The position numbers and the translations under genes are program-made. Shown in pieces: positions 9,002-17,288 of a stretch of DNA of 64,000 nt (its first letter is position 1; the number at the start of each line of letters is the position of its first letter). The notes beneath the pieces are model-generated. The model was given only the letters and a program-made list of their open reading frames with translations. It was not told the DNA's origin and did not search any database. Location: the NCBI RefSeq assembly GCF_002953935.1, contig NZ_CP026514.1, forward strand, positions 558,001-622,000, written 5' to 3'. The stretch is from Arthrobacter sp. PGP41 (GTDB lineage: Bacteria > Actinomycetota > Actinomycetes > Actinomycetales > Micrococcaceae).

Positions 9002-9985
9002 CCGGTGAGGACCCGGCTCCCGTTCAATCGGGGGCCGGGTCCTTTCTATTGGTGCGGCGTCATCCCGCCCTTCGGCGGCCGCCACGCCCAGCCGCCGAAG
9101 CCGTTCCCTGGCGGCCAGCTCGCTTGGACCCCTGTGCCCCAAGGCCAGGCGTGCGACGCCGAGAACCAGCTTCGTTGCGAGCCTCACCGGCAGCGGCAGG
9201 GGACCCAGTCGGGGAACTTCCAGCCCGAGCATCCGGCGGTACCTTGGCTCCAGGCTGTATACAGCGCCCGCGAAGAGGAGCCGGTACCCCGGCCGGAGCA
9301 TCCGGTTCAAGGGCGGGTTGCGGACGAATCCCACTGTCTCTGCCACACGGCCGTCACCCCGGAGATCACCGCTTTCGTACCAGCGGTCCAGCTGCCTGTG
9401 CATGTCCGCCTCGGTGAGCGGCGGATCCTCCACTCCCATCAGCCGGCCCGCATGGGCCCACTCCCGGACATACGCGTCCGGTCCGCCGGGAATCGTGCCT
9501 CCCCACAGTTTGTGGGCCGTGAGGAAGGCGTCAGTGAAGGCCAGATGGATCCAGCTGGCCAGGTGCGGATCGTTGGCGCTGTAGGTGCGCTGTGCCCCCT
9601 GGTTGTCGCTGTAGCTGCCCTGGACGGCCTCGTGCAGCCGGCGCACCCTCCGTGAGGCGTTCCCGGCGGCGTCCTTGGAGCCGTAGGTCACCGTGAAGAT
9701 CCAGCGGATGGTGTTGGCCAGCCTGCCCAGGGGATCCTCGCGGAAGTTTGAATGTTCGTGGACGCCGGCAAGGGCGCCAGGGTGCAGGGACTGCATCAGC
9801 AGGGCTCGGATTCCGGCGACGATGGGCGACATTGAACCGTGCACCGCCCATACCGCGGAACCGGGCAGGTGGTACCCCGGGTCATCGCCCTCCGCAAGAT
9901 CCAATTGCCATTGCTGAACCCCTTCGGAACCGTTGCTGAAGGTTCGGACCAAGCGCTTCTTGATGGGGCTGAGGATGCTTTTGAT
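8966..9985 (-). CDS. Oxygenase MpaB family protein (DUF2236)
   Basis: Member of the DUF2236 family, heme-dependent oxygenases related to fungal MpaB and rubber-degrading Lcp. The family core is visible: a GSAVWAVHGSM start, MQSLHPGALAGVHEHSNF, DPLGRLANTIRWIFTVTYGS and HLASWIHLAFTDAFLTAHKL. The histidines in the latter motifs are candidate heme ligands. No in-frame ATG or GTG lies at a sensible place. The only strong ribosome site (AGGAGGG) is followed after 8 bases by ATC at 9985, giving a product starting KSILSPIKKRLV; TTG at 9952 is the alternative. The last ~11 codons plus stop run antisense into tRNA-Ser and through its terminator, so the basic tail (PIEREPGPHRRR) may be an add-on. Substrate unknown. 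Confidence 0.75.
   Translation of the reverse strand: MKSILSPIKKRLVRTFSNGSEGVQQWQLDLAEGDDPGYHLPGSAVWAVHGSMSPIVAGIRALLMQSLHPGALAGVHEHSNFREDPLGRLANTIRWIFTVTYGSKDAAGNASRRVRRLHEAVQGSYSDNQGAQRTYSANDPHLASWIHLAFTDAFLTAHKLWGGTIPGGPDAYVREWAHAGRLMGVEDPPLTEADMHRQLDRWYESGDLRGDGRVAETVGFVRNPPLNRMLRPGYRLLFAGAVYSLEPRYRRMLGLEVPRLGPLPLPVRLATKLVLGVARLALGHRGPSELAARERLRRLGVAAAEGRDDAAPIERTRPPIEREPGPHRRRMGDLNPRGR
9008..9047 (+). terminator. Rho-independent terminator of tRNA-Ser
   Basis: A near-perfect 15-bp stem, AGGACCCGGCTCCCG (9008-9022) against CGGGGGCCGGGTCCT (9029-9043), with a short loop. The T-rich stretch TTTCTATT follows in the rightward direction only. It sits 7 bases past the tRNA end and inside the antisense 3' end of the MpaB-family gene. 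Confidence 0.85.
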
Positions 9986-10211
9986 GGTGCACGCCCTCCT
10001 GTGGAGAACTCGGCTGTCGAGCTTATCGTAAGCACGATTCAGCGAAGCTGCAGCGGAGTGGTCCGGTGGCCGTGGCGATGCTGCAGTTCGGTGTCTCCCC
10101 AAAAAACCCAAAGTGTGCCCGCTGCGGGGTTCACAGGGCAGCGACTGTATGTTCACATGGTAGGTACCCGTCAAGACAATGCGCGGGTGGCCACGTCCTG
10201 GAGTCAGTCTT

Positions 10212-11771
10212 TTGGGCACTCACGCGGTATCCGGGAAACACGATAAGAACCCCAATGGCCTTCGCCTGCATGGTGCGCGAACCGTGGTCGCCACCGGGGT
10301 GCTCGCCATCTCCGTCTGCGCGTTCAACCTCTCCGGCAGCAGCTCTGAACCGGGAACCGCCACGGCCTCCGTTGCCCATGCCGGTGCCGGTGCCGCGGGG
10401 AATCTTTTAGGTGACGGAACCGGCGCTGATGGCGGGACCAATGGCAGAGCGGCGGCGGGGGGTGCACCGCCGTCGGACGGCCTTGTAGCCGCGGCTCCCC
10501 TGACTGTTGCCATCCTGTCCGATCCCCAAGCTGAAGCCGGTTTTCCGCGGCCGCTCCCGGGCAGCTCCGCCGAGGGTGCTCCGCCAGCGCTGACCGTTGA
10601 GCTGACAGGGTTGGGAAGGCCGCCGGCGGGTTATCTCATGGCGCCCCTCAAACTGCTGATTCCCACGTCGCCCTTCGGATTCCGGGTAAGCCCGCTCTCC
10701 GGGCTGGCTGGGGATTTCCATCTCGGCCAAGACTATTCGGCCCCGTGCGGCACCCCGGTCTACGCTGCGGATTCAGGCGTGGTCCGTGCGGCCGGATGGC
10801 ATCCCTGGGGCGGCGGCAACCGGGTTGAAATCGATCACGGCAACGGACTCATCACCACCTACAACCATTTGGAGTCCATTGCCGTCCGCAGCGGTGACTC
10901 CGTCAGAGTTGGCCAGGCCATTGCCAGGGTAGGCACCACCGGGTGGTCGACGGGATGCCACCTGCATTTCGAAACAATCCTCAACGGACGCCACACGAGT
11001 CCGCTGCAATGGCGCCTGATGGCGGTATGGCCAGTCGGAGCCGGGCCCGCTGAGTCGCTGACCTACCTGCCAGGCACCACTGTTCCGTCCATAGGGCCGG
11101 TGCCCATACGCTGGACCATCCCGATGGGGCAGGGCAGCAAGCCTCCTTCGGCCGCTCCATGGGCAAATTTGCCGACGACGGCGGCTGGCTCCTCCGCCGG
11201 GCCGGCATCCTCGTTGCTGCTGGCTGCGACGGTTGACCCGGGGGCGCCGTCGACGTCTGAGAGTGGGACGCCGTCGCCGCCGTCGCCGTCGCCGTCTGAG
11301 TTTGACCCGGGGACGCCGTCGCCGTCGCCGTCTGAGACCGGCACGCCGGCCCCCGTTGAGCCGAGTCCGGTTGAGCCGGCTCCCGCCCCCATCGAACCGG
11401 CACCGACCGAACCGGCGCCGACCGAACCTGCGCCGGTTGAGCCGAGTCCGGTTGAGCCGGTTCCCCCGCCCAGCGAACCTGCACCGACCGAGCCGGCCCC
11501 GGTTGAGCCGGTTCCAGTTGAACCTGCCCCGGTTGAGCCGGTTCCCACGCCCATCGAACCTGCACCGACCCAGCCCGCCCCGGTAGAGCCGGTTCCGGTA
11601 ATACCGGCCCCGGTTGAGCCGGTTCCGGTTGAACCGGCCCCGGTTGAGCCGAGTCCGGTAGAGCCGGTTCCCACCCCCATCGAACCTGCACCGACCGAGC
11701 CTGCCCCGACCGAGCCCGCCCCGACCGAGCCCGCGCCGACCGAACCCGCCCCCATCGAACCAGCGCCATAG
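10212..11771 (+). CDS. Exported M23-family (LytM) metallopeptidase with Pro-rich repeat tail
   Basis: Predicted cell-wall endopeptidase. An N-terminal signal or anchor segment (TVVATGVLAISVCAFNLSGS) leads to a linker. The M23 domain then runs from roughly FGFRVSPLSGLAGDFHLGQD to GCHLHFETILNGR. The zinc ligands HxxxD (in HLGQDYSAPCGTPVYA) and HxH (in HLHFE) are both present, so it should be catalytic. About 125 C-terminal residues are near-perfect PxEP/PTEPAP/PVEPVP repeats preceded by Ser-Pro blocks, a wall-spanning or peptidoglycan-associated type of tail with no LPXTG. TTG at 10212 has GGAG 8 bases upstream; an ATG at 10179 without a ribosome site would add 11 residues. It is divergent from the MpaB-like gene. 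Confidence 0.85.
   Translation: MGTHAVSGKHDKNPNGLRLHGARTVVATGVLAISVCAFNLSGSSSEPGTATASVAHAGAGAAGNLLGDGTGADGGTNGRAAAGGAPPSDGLVAAAPLTVAILSDPQAEAGFPRPLPGSSAEGAPPALTVELTGLGRPPAGYLMAPLKLLIPTSPFGFRVSPLSGLAGDFHLGQDYSAPCGTPVYAADSGVVRAAGWHPWGGGNRVEIDHGNGLITTYNHLESIAVRSGDSVRVGQAIARVGTTGWSTGCHLHFETILNGRHTSPLQWRLMAVWPVGAGPAESLTYLPGTTVPSIGPVPIRWTIPMGQGSKPPSAAPWANLPTTAAGSSAGPASSLLLAATVDPGAPSTSESGTPSPPSPSPSEFDPGTPSPSPSETGTPAPVEPSPVEPAPAPIEPAPTEPAPTEPAPVEPSPVEPVPPPSEPAPTEPAPVEPVPVEPAPVEPVPTPIEPAPTQPAPVEPVPVIPAPVEPVPVEPAPVEPSPVEPVPTPIEPAPTEPAPTEPAPTEPAPTEPAPIEPAP
11230..11768. repeat. Imperfect tandem codon repeats encoding PxEP units
   Basis: The 3' part of the M23 peptidase gene consists of short degenerate repeats built on GAGCCGG/GAACCGGC and CCGACCGA units. 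They encode PVEPVP, PVEPSP, PTPIEPAP and PTEPAP. Blocks such as the one encoding PVPTPIEPAP recur three times, which suggests expansion by slippage or unequal recombination. Repeat number may vary between strains. Confidence 0.85.
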
Positions 11772-11872
11772 GCAACCGGCCCCTCACCGGTGCCTTAAAA
11801 GTGCGCCGGGATCCTTGCAGGAAACGCCCAGCCCTGACCAATACCGCGGTCCGTTGGTGACGAATTCCATGC

Positions 11873-12385
11873 ATGGACAACCTTTTGGGGAAGCGGTCTG
11901 TAACCGACCTGTACCGGTTCCCGCTGACCCTGAACGACGGTGCCCCGACCGATTTTGGCAGGTTCAAGGGCAAAGCGGTGATGGTGGTCAACGTTGCCTC
12001 CAACTGCGGGTTCACGCCCCAGTACACGGGGCTGGAGACGCTGTATCAAAAATTCCGGGACCGGGGGTTTGAAGTACTCGGCGTACCGTGCAACCAGTTC
12101 GCAGGCCAGGAACCCGGCAGCGACAGCGAAATCGCCGAATTCTGCCAGCGCAACTTCGGGGTCACGTTCCCCCTCACCCTCAAGGCGGACGTCCGTGGCA
12201 GGAACCAGCACCCGCTTTACGCGGAGCTCACCAAGTTCAAGAGCGGGCTGCTGCCCGGATTAGTGAAATGGAACTTTGAGAAGTTCCTGGTCAACAGGGA
12301 CGGCCGGGTGGTGAACCGCTTCGCGCCAACCGTGGAGCCCGATTCGGCGGCGGTTATCGACGCCGTCGAGGAGGCCCTCTGTTGA
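11873..12385 (+). CDS. Glutathione peroxidase family thiol peroxidase
   Basis: A cytoplasmic peroxidase of 170 residues, normal for bacterial BsaA/GPx proteins. The peroxidatic cysteine is in NVASNCGFTPQYTGLE (about residue 45). The catalytic Gln is in CNQFAGQEPGS and the Trp/Asn pair in VKWNFEKFLV, completing the tetrad. A Cys also sits in the CNQF motif. No signal peptide is seen. Actinobacteria of this group lack glutathione and use mycothiol and thioredoxin, so thioredoxin-dependent activity is the likelier in vivo role. No strong ribosome site precedes the ATG. Confidence 0.92.
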   Translation: MDNLLGKRSVTDLYRFPLTLNDGAPTDFGRFKGKAVMVVNVASNCGFTPQYTGLETLYQKFRDRGFEVLGVPCNQFAGQEPGSDSEIAEFCQRNFGVTFPLTLKADVRGRNQHPLYAELTKFKSGLLPGLVKWNFEKFLVNRDGRVVNRFAPTVEPDSAAVIDAVEEALC

Positions 12386-12550
12386 AAAACGGGCCCTTCG
12401 CCGAACCGGGCGGCTGAAAAGCGCAGTTCTTTCATCTTTTTCCACATCAACTACGGCGATTTACCCAAAGTTTGCCAAATGTCTGATTGGATAAACATTA
12501 CTGAAGGGTACAAGGGAAGCGCCGTTTCCCACCGAACCACAGAGGCAGCA

Positions 12551-13480
12551 ATGGAGCACATCGAGGCCGAACATCCCCGGCCACGCCACTTCCTACTCCA
12601 CCTGAGCGATCCCCACTTGATGGGAGGTCCGGATCCTCTTTACGGCGTCGTTGACAGCGAAGCACGCCTTATCCAGCTCTTCGAAGAAGTGAAGGCGTCC
12701 GGGGCGCGGCCGGAGGCCGTGATCTTCACCGGCGACCTCGCCGACAAGGGCGATCCTGAAGCCTATGTGAAACTGCGGGCAATCGTTGAGCCCGCCTGCG
12801 AGGAACTCGGCGCTCAGGTGATCTGGGCGATGGGCAACCACGACAACCGTGAAAACTTCCGGACGGGACTGCTGGACGAAGCCCCGAATGACGCGCCCGT
12901 GGACAAGAGCTACTCCGTCAACGGGCTGCGCGTCATCACCATGGACACCTCAGTTCCCGGGTATCACCACGGCGAGCTGAGCCCGTCGCAGCTGGACTGG
13001 CTGACGCGGCAACTGGACACTCCTGCCCCCGACGGCACCATCCTGGCGCTGCACCACCCGCCCATACCGTCCATCCTGGACCTCTCGGTCCTGGTAGAGC
13101 TGCGTGACCAGGCGTCGCTGGAGGCAGTAGTCCGGAACTCGGACGTCCGCACCATCCTCGCGGGCCACCTGCATTATTCGACCACGGCGAGCTTCGCCGG
13201 CATCCCTGTCTCCGTGGCATCGGCCAGTTGTTACACCCAGGACCTCAATGTTCCCGTTGGCGGCACACGGGGCCAGGACAGCGGGCAATCCTTCAACCTG
13301 GTCCACGTGTACGAGCACACCATCGTCCACTCGGTAGTTCCGCTGGGCCGTTCCACCACGGTGGGGGAGTACGTCTCCCCGGAAGAGACCGAGTTCCGGC
13401 TGGCCGCCGCCGGGATCCGGATTCCAGAAACCGCCAAGCAGCGGAACAGCGCGAAGATCGGGCTCCCCACAAGCCGGTAG
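12551..13480 (+). CDS. Metallophosphoesterase, CpdA-like cyclic nucleotide phosphodiesterase
   Basis: Calcineurin-like dimetal phosphoesterase. The five ligand blocks are present in order: [33 protein letters not shown] and AGHLHYS. Overall length and order match the CpdA/class III 3',5'-cyclic nucleotide phosphodiesterases, so cAMP hydrolysis is the best guess. The ATG at 12551 preceded by AGAGGCAGCA is preferred over an in-frame ATG at 12479, which adds 24 unconserved residues. It is transcribed alone and converges with the Stealth gene. Confidence 0.85.
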   Translation: MEHIEAEHPRPRHFLLHLSDPHLMGGPDPLYGVVDSEARLIQLFEEVKASGARPEAVIFTGDLADKGDPEAYVKLRAIVEPACEELGAQVIWAMGNHDNRENFRTGLLDEAPNDAPVDKSYSVNGLRVITMDTSVPGYHHGELSPSQLDWLTRQLDTPAPDGTILALHHPPIPSILDLSVLVELRDQASLEAVVRNSDVRTILAGHLHYSTTASFAGIPVSVASASCYTQDLNVPVGGTRGQDSGQSFNLVHVYEHTIVHSVVPLGRSTTVGEYVSPEETEFRLAAAGIRIPETAKQRNSAKIGLPTSR

Positions 13481-13484
13481 GCCG

Positions 13485-13526
13485 CTGCCTACTTTTCCCT
13501 GCCTACTTTTCGCTGCCTACTTTTCC
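13485..13526. repeat. Three tandem copies of a 14-bp unit
   Basis: CTGCCTACTTTTCC, CTGCCTACTTTTCG and CTGCCTACTTTTCC follow head to tail in the gap between two convergent genes. The third copy contains the stop and last codons of the Stealth gene, so the unit appears to have been copied outward from that gene end. Confidence 0.9.
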
Positions 13527-15112
13527 CAAGGCGCCTTGATGGGGAAGTACTTCTCCAGGAAGTCCGTGACCAGTTTGGCGCGCTCGTCGGCATCCACCTC
13601 GGGGAAGCTGCCGTCGTTCAGGCAGAAGAAATCCATGTTCCGCTTGGCCAGCAGCTTGGGCAGGTAATTCAGTCCCGTCCGCATGGTGGTGTCCACGTAA
13701 CGGACCTTCGCCGCCGTCTGGGTCACCGCCCGGCCCGTCAGCAGGGCGTAGTAGTGGTAGAAGGAGTTGGTCACGGAGATGTTGTCCGCCGCCCGGAAGC
13801 GGCTGGCCGCCGTCTTCCGGAATTCCTCAGGGAACTCGCGCTCCATCTTCGCCACCACGCTGCGCCGCAGCGGCGCGGCTGTGTGCTCCAGGTGCCGGGT
13901 AGTGATGCGGCCGAACCTGTTCCATAACAGCTTGCGGTTGACACGGGCCGCGTTCTCGAACCCGCTCCGTTCTGCAGCATTCTCGCCCAGCCCGATCCGG
14001 GTCTCCGCCTCAATGAACTTGGTGATGCCGCCCGGCGTGAAGAACAGGTCCGGGCTGACCGGCCGGCCGAAAAACATGTCGTCATTGGAATACAGGAAGT
14101 GCTCGGACAGGCCTTCGATGTTGTGGAGCTGGCACTCCACCGCCTGGGAGTCGTGGGTGGGCAGCACGGAGGGGTCCGAGAAGAATTCCTCACTGCGGAC
14201 AATGGTCACTGACGGGTGTTCCGCCAGCCACGCGGGTGCCGGTGAATCCGTGGCAATGAAGATGCGGCGGATCCAGGGCGCAAACATGTAGACGGACCGC
14301 AGCGCGTACTTGAGTTCGTTGATCTGCCGGAAGCGGGCCTCATGGTCATCCCCTTCGCCCAGGACAACGTCCTTCTGCTGGGCCCGGCGGGCGGCAATGT
14401 ACTCAGGGGAGCTGCCGTCCACCCAGGAGAACACGAGGTCGATGTCGAAGCTGATGTCGCTGGCGTGGTCCGCGAACATGTTCTCGATGGTGGGCCACGT
14501 GTGGCCATAGCGTTCAACGGTGCCGCGGACAGCGTCCTGCCGGAGCAGGGTCCTGCGCGTGAGGGAATTCTCGATCGGCAGGATGATCTCGTCGCCCTTG
14601 AAGGACCAAAGCTCAAGCTGGACACCTGCGGACGCACCGAACTCGAAGCCGCCGGCCGGCTCCACCCGCGGCCGGTACAGGCGGAAGATGCGCGCCTTCC
14701 GGTTGGAGGAGAGTTCGCCGTCCGCAACCAGCAGGGAGGTCTTCTTCTTGGCGTCCACGGTCATGGAGTAGAAAGGTTCGTCCTGGCAGGCTTCCACCAG
14801 GGCGGCCCTGAGCTTCTTCCGGTCTTTCCAGTCCAGGGCAACGACGGGACGGTCATTGTTGCCCCTGACCAGCAGGTAGGCCAGGCCGGCGTTGGCAAGC
14901 ACATTCCTGACAAACAGCAGGTCCTCCACCATGGCCTGGTACGGAGTCCTGTTGTAGTTGATCAGCGCGATGCGGCCCTTGTGCGTGATGACGTCAGGGC
15001 GCGGGTTGAGGCGCTGCTCAGCTTCTGCGGAGGTGATTTCCGCGTGAAATTGTTCCTCTACGGATGCCTGGCCGCCGTAGTAGACCTCGTCTTGAACCGG
15101 TGCTTCTGTAAT
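13517..15112 (-). CDS. Stealth family sugar-phosphotransferase (capsular polysaccharide type)
   Basis: Stealth proteins are hexose-1-phosphotransferases for phosphate-linked polysaccharides, related to N. meningitidis SacB/CpsY and human GNPTAB. Conserved regions are seen in order: CR1 DIDLVFSWVDGSSPEY, CR2 FRQINELKYALRSVYMFAPW through RIFIATDSPAPAWL and FLYSNDDMFFGRP, CR3 around RNTAP-like RLEHTAAPLRRSV, then CR4-like C-terminal motifs. Homologous sequence (KGRIALINYNRTPYQAMVED) lies upstream of the first ATG (14932). The frame continues to a TAA just beyond 15130 with no ATG, GTG or TTG. The best start is ATT at 15112, 6 bases after GGAG, giving M-TEAPVQDEVYYGG and 531 residues. Confidence 0.88.
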   Translation of the reverse strand: MTEAPVQDEVYYGGQASVEEQFHAEITSAEAEQRLNPRPDVITHKGRIALINYNRTPYQAMVEDLLFVRNVLANAGLAYLLVRGNNDRPVVALDWKDRKKLRAALVEACQDEPFYSMTVDAKKKTSLLVADGELSSNRKARIFRLYRPRVEPAGGFEFGASAGVQLELWSFKGDEIILPIENSLTRRTLLRQDAVRGTVERYGHTWPTIENMFADHASDISFDIDLVFSWVDGSSPEYIAARRAQQKDVVLGEGDDHEARFRQINELKYALRSVYMFAPWIRRIFIATDSPAPAWLAEHPSVTIVRSEEFFSDPSVLPTHDSQAVECQLHNIEGLSEHFLYSNDDMFFGRPVSPDLFFTPGGITKFIEAETRIGLGENAAERSGFENAARVNRKLLWNRFGRITTRHLEHTAAPLRRSVVAKMEREFPEEFRKTAASRFRAADNISVTNSFYHYYALLTGRAVTQTAAKVRYVDTTMRTGLNYLPKLLAKRNMDFFCLNDGSFPEVDADERAKLVTDFLEKYFPIKAPWEK

Positions 15113-15209
15113 GATGGTCTCCGTGCTGCGTATTGGTTAGCGTTCCTATGTGCATGATAGCCCCGCCCGTAAAACGGCAGGGTCCGGGCAACCAATGCCC
15201 GGAAGGGGC

Positions 15210-16139
15210 TTAGGCGCCCAGCGCCTCCCGCCAGCTGCGCAGGAAAGCACCGCCGGCGTCGTCGTGGATTACGGACGCCCCAAGCCCCAGGTCCTCGGCG
15301 GTCAGGACTTGGTACGGTTTTTCCGGGATACCGTCCGCGGGCCGGACATCCACGTGCTTGACCGGGTGGTCGTTGTGGTGAAGCCAGTCAGCCATGGCAT
15401 AGTCCGTGCGCGAATCGCCAACGGTCCGCCAGGCCTCCGGGGTGATGCCCTGTGCCGCGAGCAGCTCCACTGCCCGGCTGGCTCCCAGGTCCTTCCCAAG
15501 CCGCACCGATTCAATGTCCGTGGAAATGATGGTGGGGTCCACCCGGTAGTCCACCTCGTCGTCGGAATTGGGGGCGTGGTGGTCCAGCCGCACCACTCCC
15601 AGCCCGTGGCGGGCCATCAGCTCCATGGCGTCGGCGTCGAAGAGTTTTTGCTCCGCCAGGTACTCGACGCTGGGCACCTCGATGTGCTGCTCCACGGACA
15701 CCATGGCCCTCTTGGTTTCGTCAAAGAACATGTGCGCGGCATAGTCCTCTGCCACCATCCGCCGGATGTCGTCCCCGTAGGCTGCCGGCACGGCGAGTTC
15801 GCGGTCCACATGGATGGGGCCGGGCCCGGCCGCGGTGTAGCTGAACCAGACGGCGCCCTTCTCGCAGACGGCGTGGATGATGGTGCCTGACGGAATCCCG
15901 GCGGCGATCATGGGTTCCATGACCTGTTCCCTGATGAACGCGTCAGAGCGCCCGGTGTTGAAAACAACGGGGATGCCGGCGGCGGCGAGGGCCACCAGGT
16001 CATCGATGATCTCCCGCTTCACATCGCGGGTGACCGGACTTGCCACCGGCCCGTCCACGTCGAGCAGGAGTGCCAGAGGCGGCGTGGCGCGTGCATGGGC
16101 TCCTGGTACGGACACGGCGGGGGACTCGGATGCTGTCAT
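15210..16139 (-). CDS. HAD superfamily hydrolase
   Basis: A 309-residue Cof/MPGP-like HAD phosphatase. Motif I is LLLDVDGPVAS with the nucleophile and acid/base Asp pair, motif II VVFNTGRSD, and the late acidic motif WRTVGDSRTDYAMADWL supplies metal ligands. A cap region (about residues 90-230) separates them. It is probably a phosphatase acting on a sugar phosphate or a small metabolite; the substrate cannot be told. It lies downstream of nothing obvious and reads towards the Stealth gene in the same direction. Confidence 0.85.
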   Translation of the reverse strand: MTASESPAVSVPGAHARATPPLALLLDVDGPVASPVTRDVKREIIDDLVALAAAGIPVVFNTGRSDAFIREQVMEPMIAAGIPSGTIIHAVCEKGAVWFSYTAAGPGPIHVDRELAVPAAYGDDIRRMVAEDYAAHMFFDETKRAMVSVEQHIEVPSVEYLAEQKLFDADAMELMARHGLGVVRLDHHAPNSDDEVDYRVDPTIISTDIESVRLGKDLGASRAVELLAAQGITPEAWRTVGDSRTDYAMADWLHHNDHPVKHVDVRPADGIPEKPYQVLTAEDLGLGASVIHDDAGGAFLRSWREALGA

Positions 16140-16287
16140 GCATCTATTCTCTCAGCAGCGCCGGGCGCGGGCTGTTCCCGGCGGGTATTGGGCACCGCAT
16201 GTGACACATGGTCACTGTTTGGCCACAACCTGCAACAGGCACGCCCGGGCACTTTCGCTGGACGTGCAGGATGCCTAGTGTGGCAAG

Positions 16288-16587
16288 GTGATATTCAAAG
16301 CTGTGGGCGAGGGCCGCCCTTACCCCGACCATGGTTACATGACGCCCAAGGATTGGGCTTCGCTCCCCCCGCGGCCAGTCCGGCTGGATGAGCTGGTGAC
16401 CACTAAGCGAACCCTTGACCTGGAAGCCCTGCTGGCCGAGGACTCCACCTTTTTCGGTGACCTGTTCCCGCACGTGGTGCAGTACCAGGGAACCCTGTAC
16501 CTGGAGGACGGGCTGCACCGCGCCGTCCGCACCGCCCTGCACCAGCGCACCGCAATCCACGCGCGGGTCCTGGTGATAGATGGCTAG
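16288..16587 (+). CDS. Small conserved protein with ParB/Srx-like motif
   Basis: 99 residues from a GTG start. The C-terminal half, VVQYQGTLYLEDGLHRAVRTALHQR followed by IHARVLV, has the layout of the ParB/sulfiredoxin fold: a strand, an (E/D)GxHR loop, a helix, and a final strand with ARV. The N-terminal LDELVTTKRTLDLEALL resembles the address segment of such proteins. Similar actinobacterial proteins are sometimes labelled VapB-like antitoxins, but no toxin gene is adjacent. The last 8 bases overlap the following LytR_C gene, suggesting co-translation. Function unknown. Confidence 0.65.
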   Translation: MIFKAVGEGRPYPDHGYMTPKDWASLPPRPVRLDELVTTKRTLDLEALLAEDSTFFGDLFPHVVQYQGTLYLEDGLHRAVRTALHQRTAIHARVLVIDG

Positions 16588-17254
16588 GAAGAAGCAGCAG
16601 GACGTCAGCGTCCTCCACGGCCACCGCGTTGTCACGGGCCCCGAGCTGCGGGCCACCTTTGAAGCGGCCCGCGAGGCCGACGATACGGCGCGCGTGCGCC
16701 GCCGGGCGCTGCACGGGGTTGTCCTGGTCCTTCTCATTGGCCTGATCCTGGCGGCCATCATTACCGCGCTGGCCATCATCGACGGACGGCTGAAGTTTCC
16801 CGCCGCAGCGCCGGCCGAGGAGGCCGTCTCCACCTGCCCCGCCGCCACTTTCGACTACACCCCCCACGACCAGATCAACCTCAACGTCTATAACTCCACG
16901 AGCAGGCCCGGGCTGGCCCGCTCGGTGGCGGATGAGTTCCTGGCCCGGAAGTTCGTGGTGGGGGCGGTGTCCAACATCGACGCCGGCTACCGTGGCATTG
17001 CGGCTGTGGTTTCCGGAGCCGCCGGCCAGGCCGCTGCCTTCAGTGTCCAGCGCAACCTGCCGGGTTCGGACTATTTCCAGGACAGCAGGACAGACGGAAG
17101 CGTGGACGTGATCCTCTCCCAGAACTACAGCGCCCTGGCCCCGCCCGAGCTCGTTGACCAGACGCCCGGGAAGCTGAGCTGTCCGAGGGAAAGCCGGCGC
17201 ATTGCCGACGACGACAAATGGCCCGTCATACCGTCGGCGGCGCCAACTCCGTGA
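16580..17254 (+). CDS. LytR C-terminal domain-containing membrane protein
   Basis: A 224-residue single-pass protein: a short cytoplasmic N-terminus, a membrane helix near residues 48-70 (VVLVLLIGLILAAIITALAII), then an extracytoplasmic LytR_C-like domain. The domain hallmark is INLNVYNSTSRPGLARSVADEF, followed by paired strands and VDVILSQNYSAL. LytR_C proteins accompany LCP-type cell-wall ligases, but here the catalytic LCP domain is absent. It overlaps the upstream small ParB-like gene by 8 bases, so the two are likely co-expressed. Confidence 0.85.
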   Translation: MARKKQQDVSVLHGHRVVTGPELRATFEAAREADDTARVRRRALHGVVLVLLIGLILAAIITALAIIDGRLKFPAAAPAEEAVSTCPAATFDYTPHDQINLNVYNSTSRPGLARSVADEFLARKFVVGAVSNIDAGYRGIAAVVSGAAGQAAAFSVQRNLPGSDYFQDSRTDGSVDVILSQNYSALAPPELVDQTPGKLSCPRESRRIADDDKWPVIPSAAPTP

Positions 17255-17288
17255 CGCGTGGCCAGCCGCCCGCCCACTGCGGTGCTGC

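Noticed and set aside
11230..11768. Possible CRISPR array or minisatellite noise in the M23 gene
   Set aside because: The units are short, degenerate and in frame, with no unique spacers. They encode a Pro/Glu-rich tail and are not a CRISPR.
16288..16587. VapB-type antitoxin call for the small protein before the LytR_C gene
   Set aside because: No PIN-domain or other toxin gene is adjacent, and the visible motif layout fits a ParB/Srx-like fold better.
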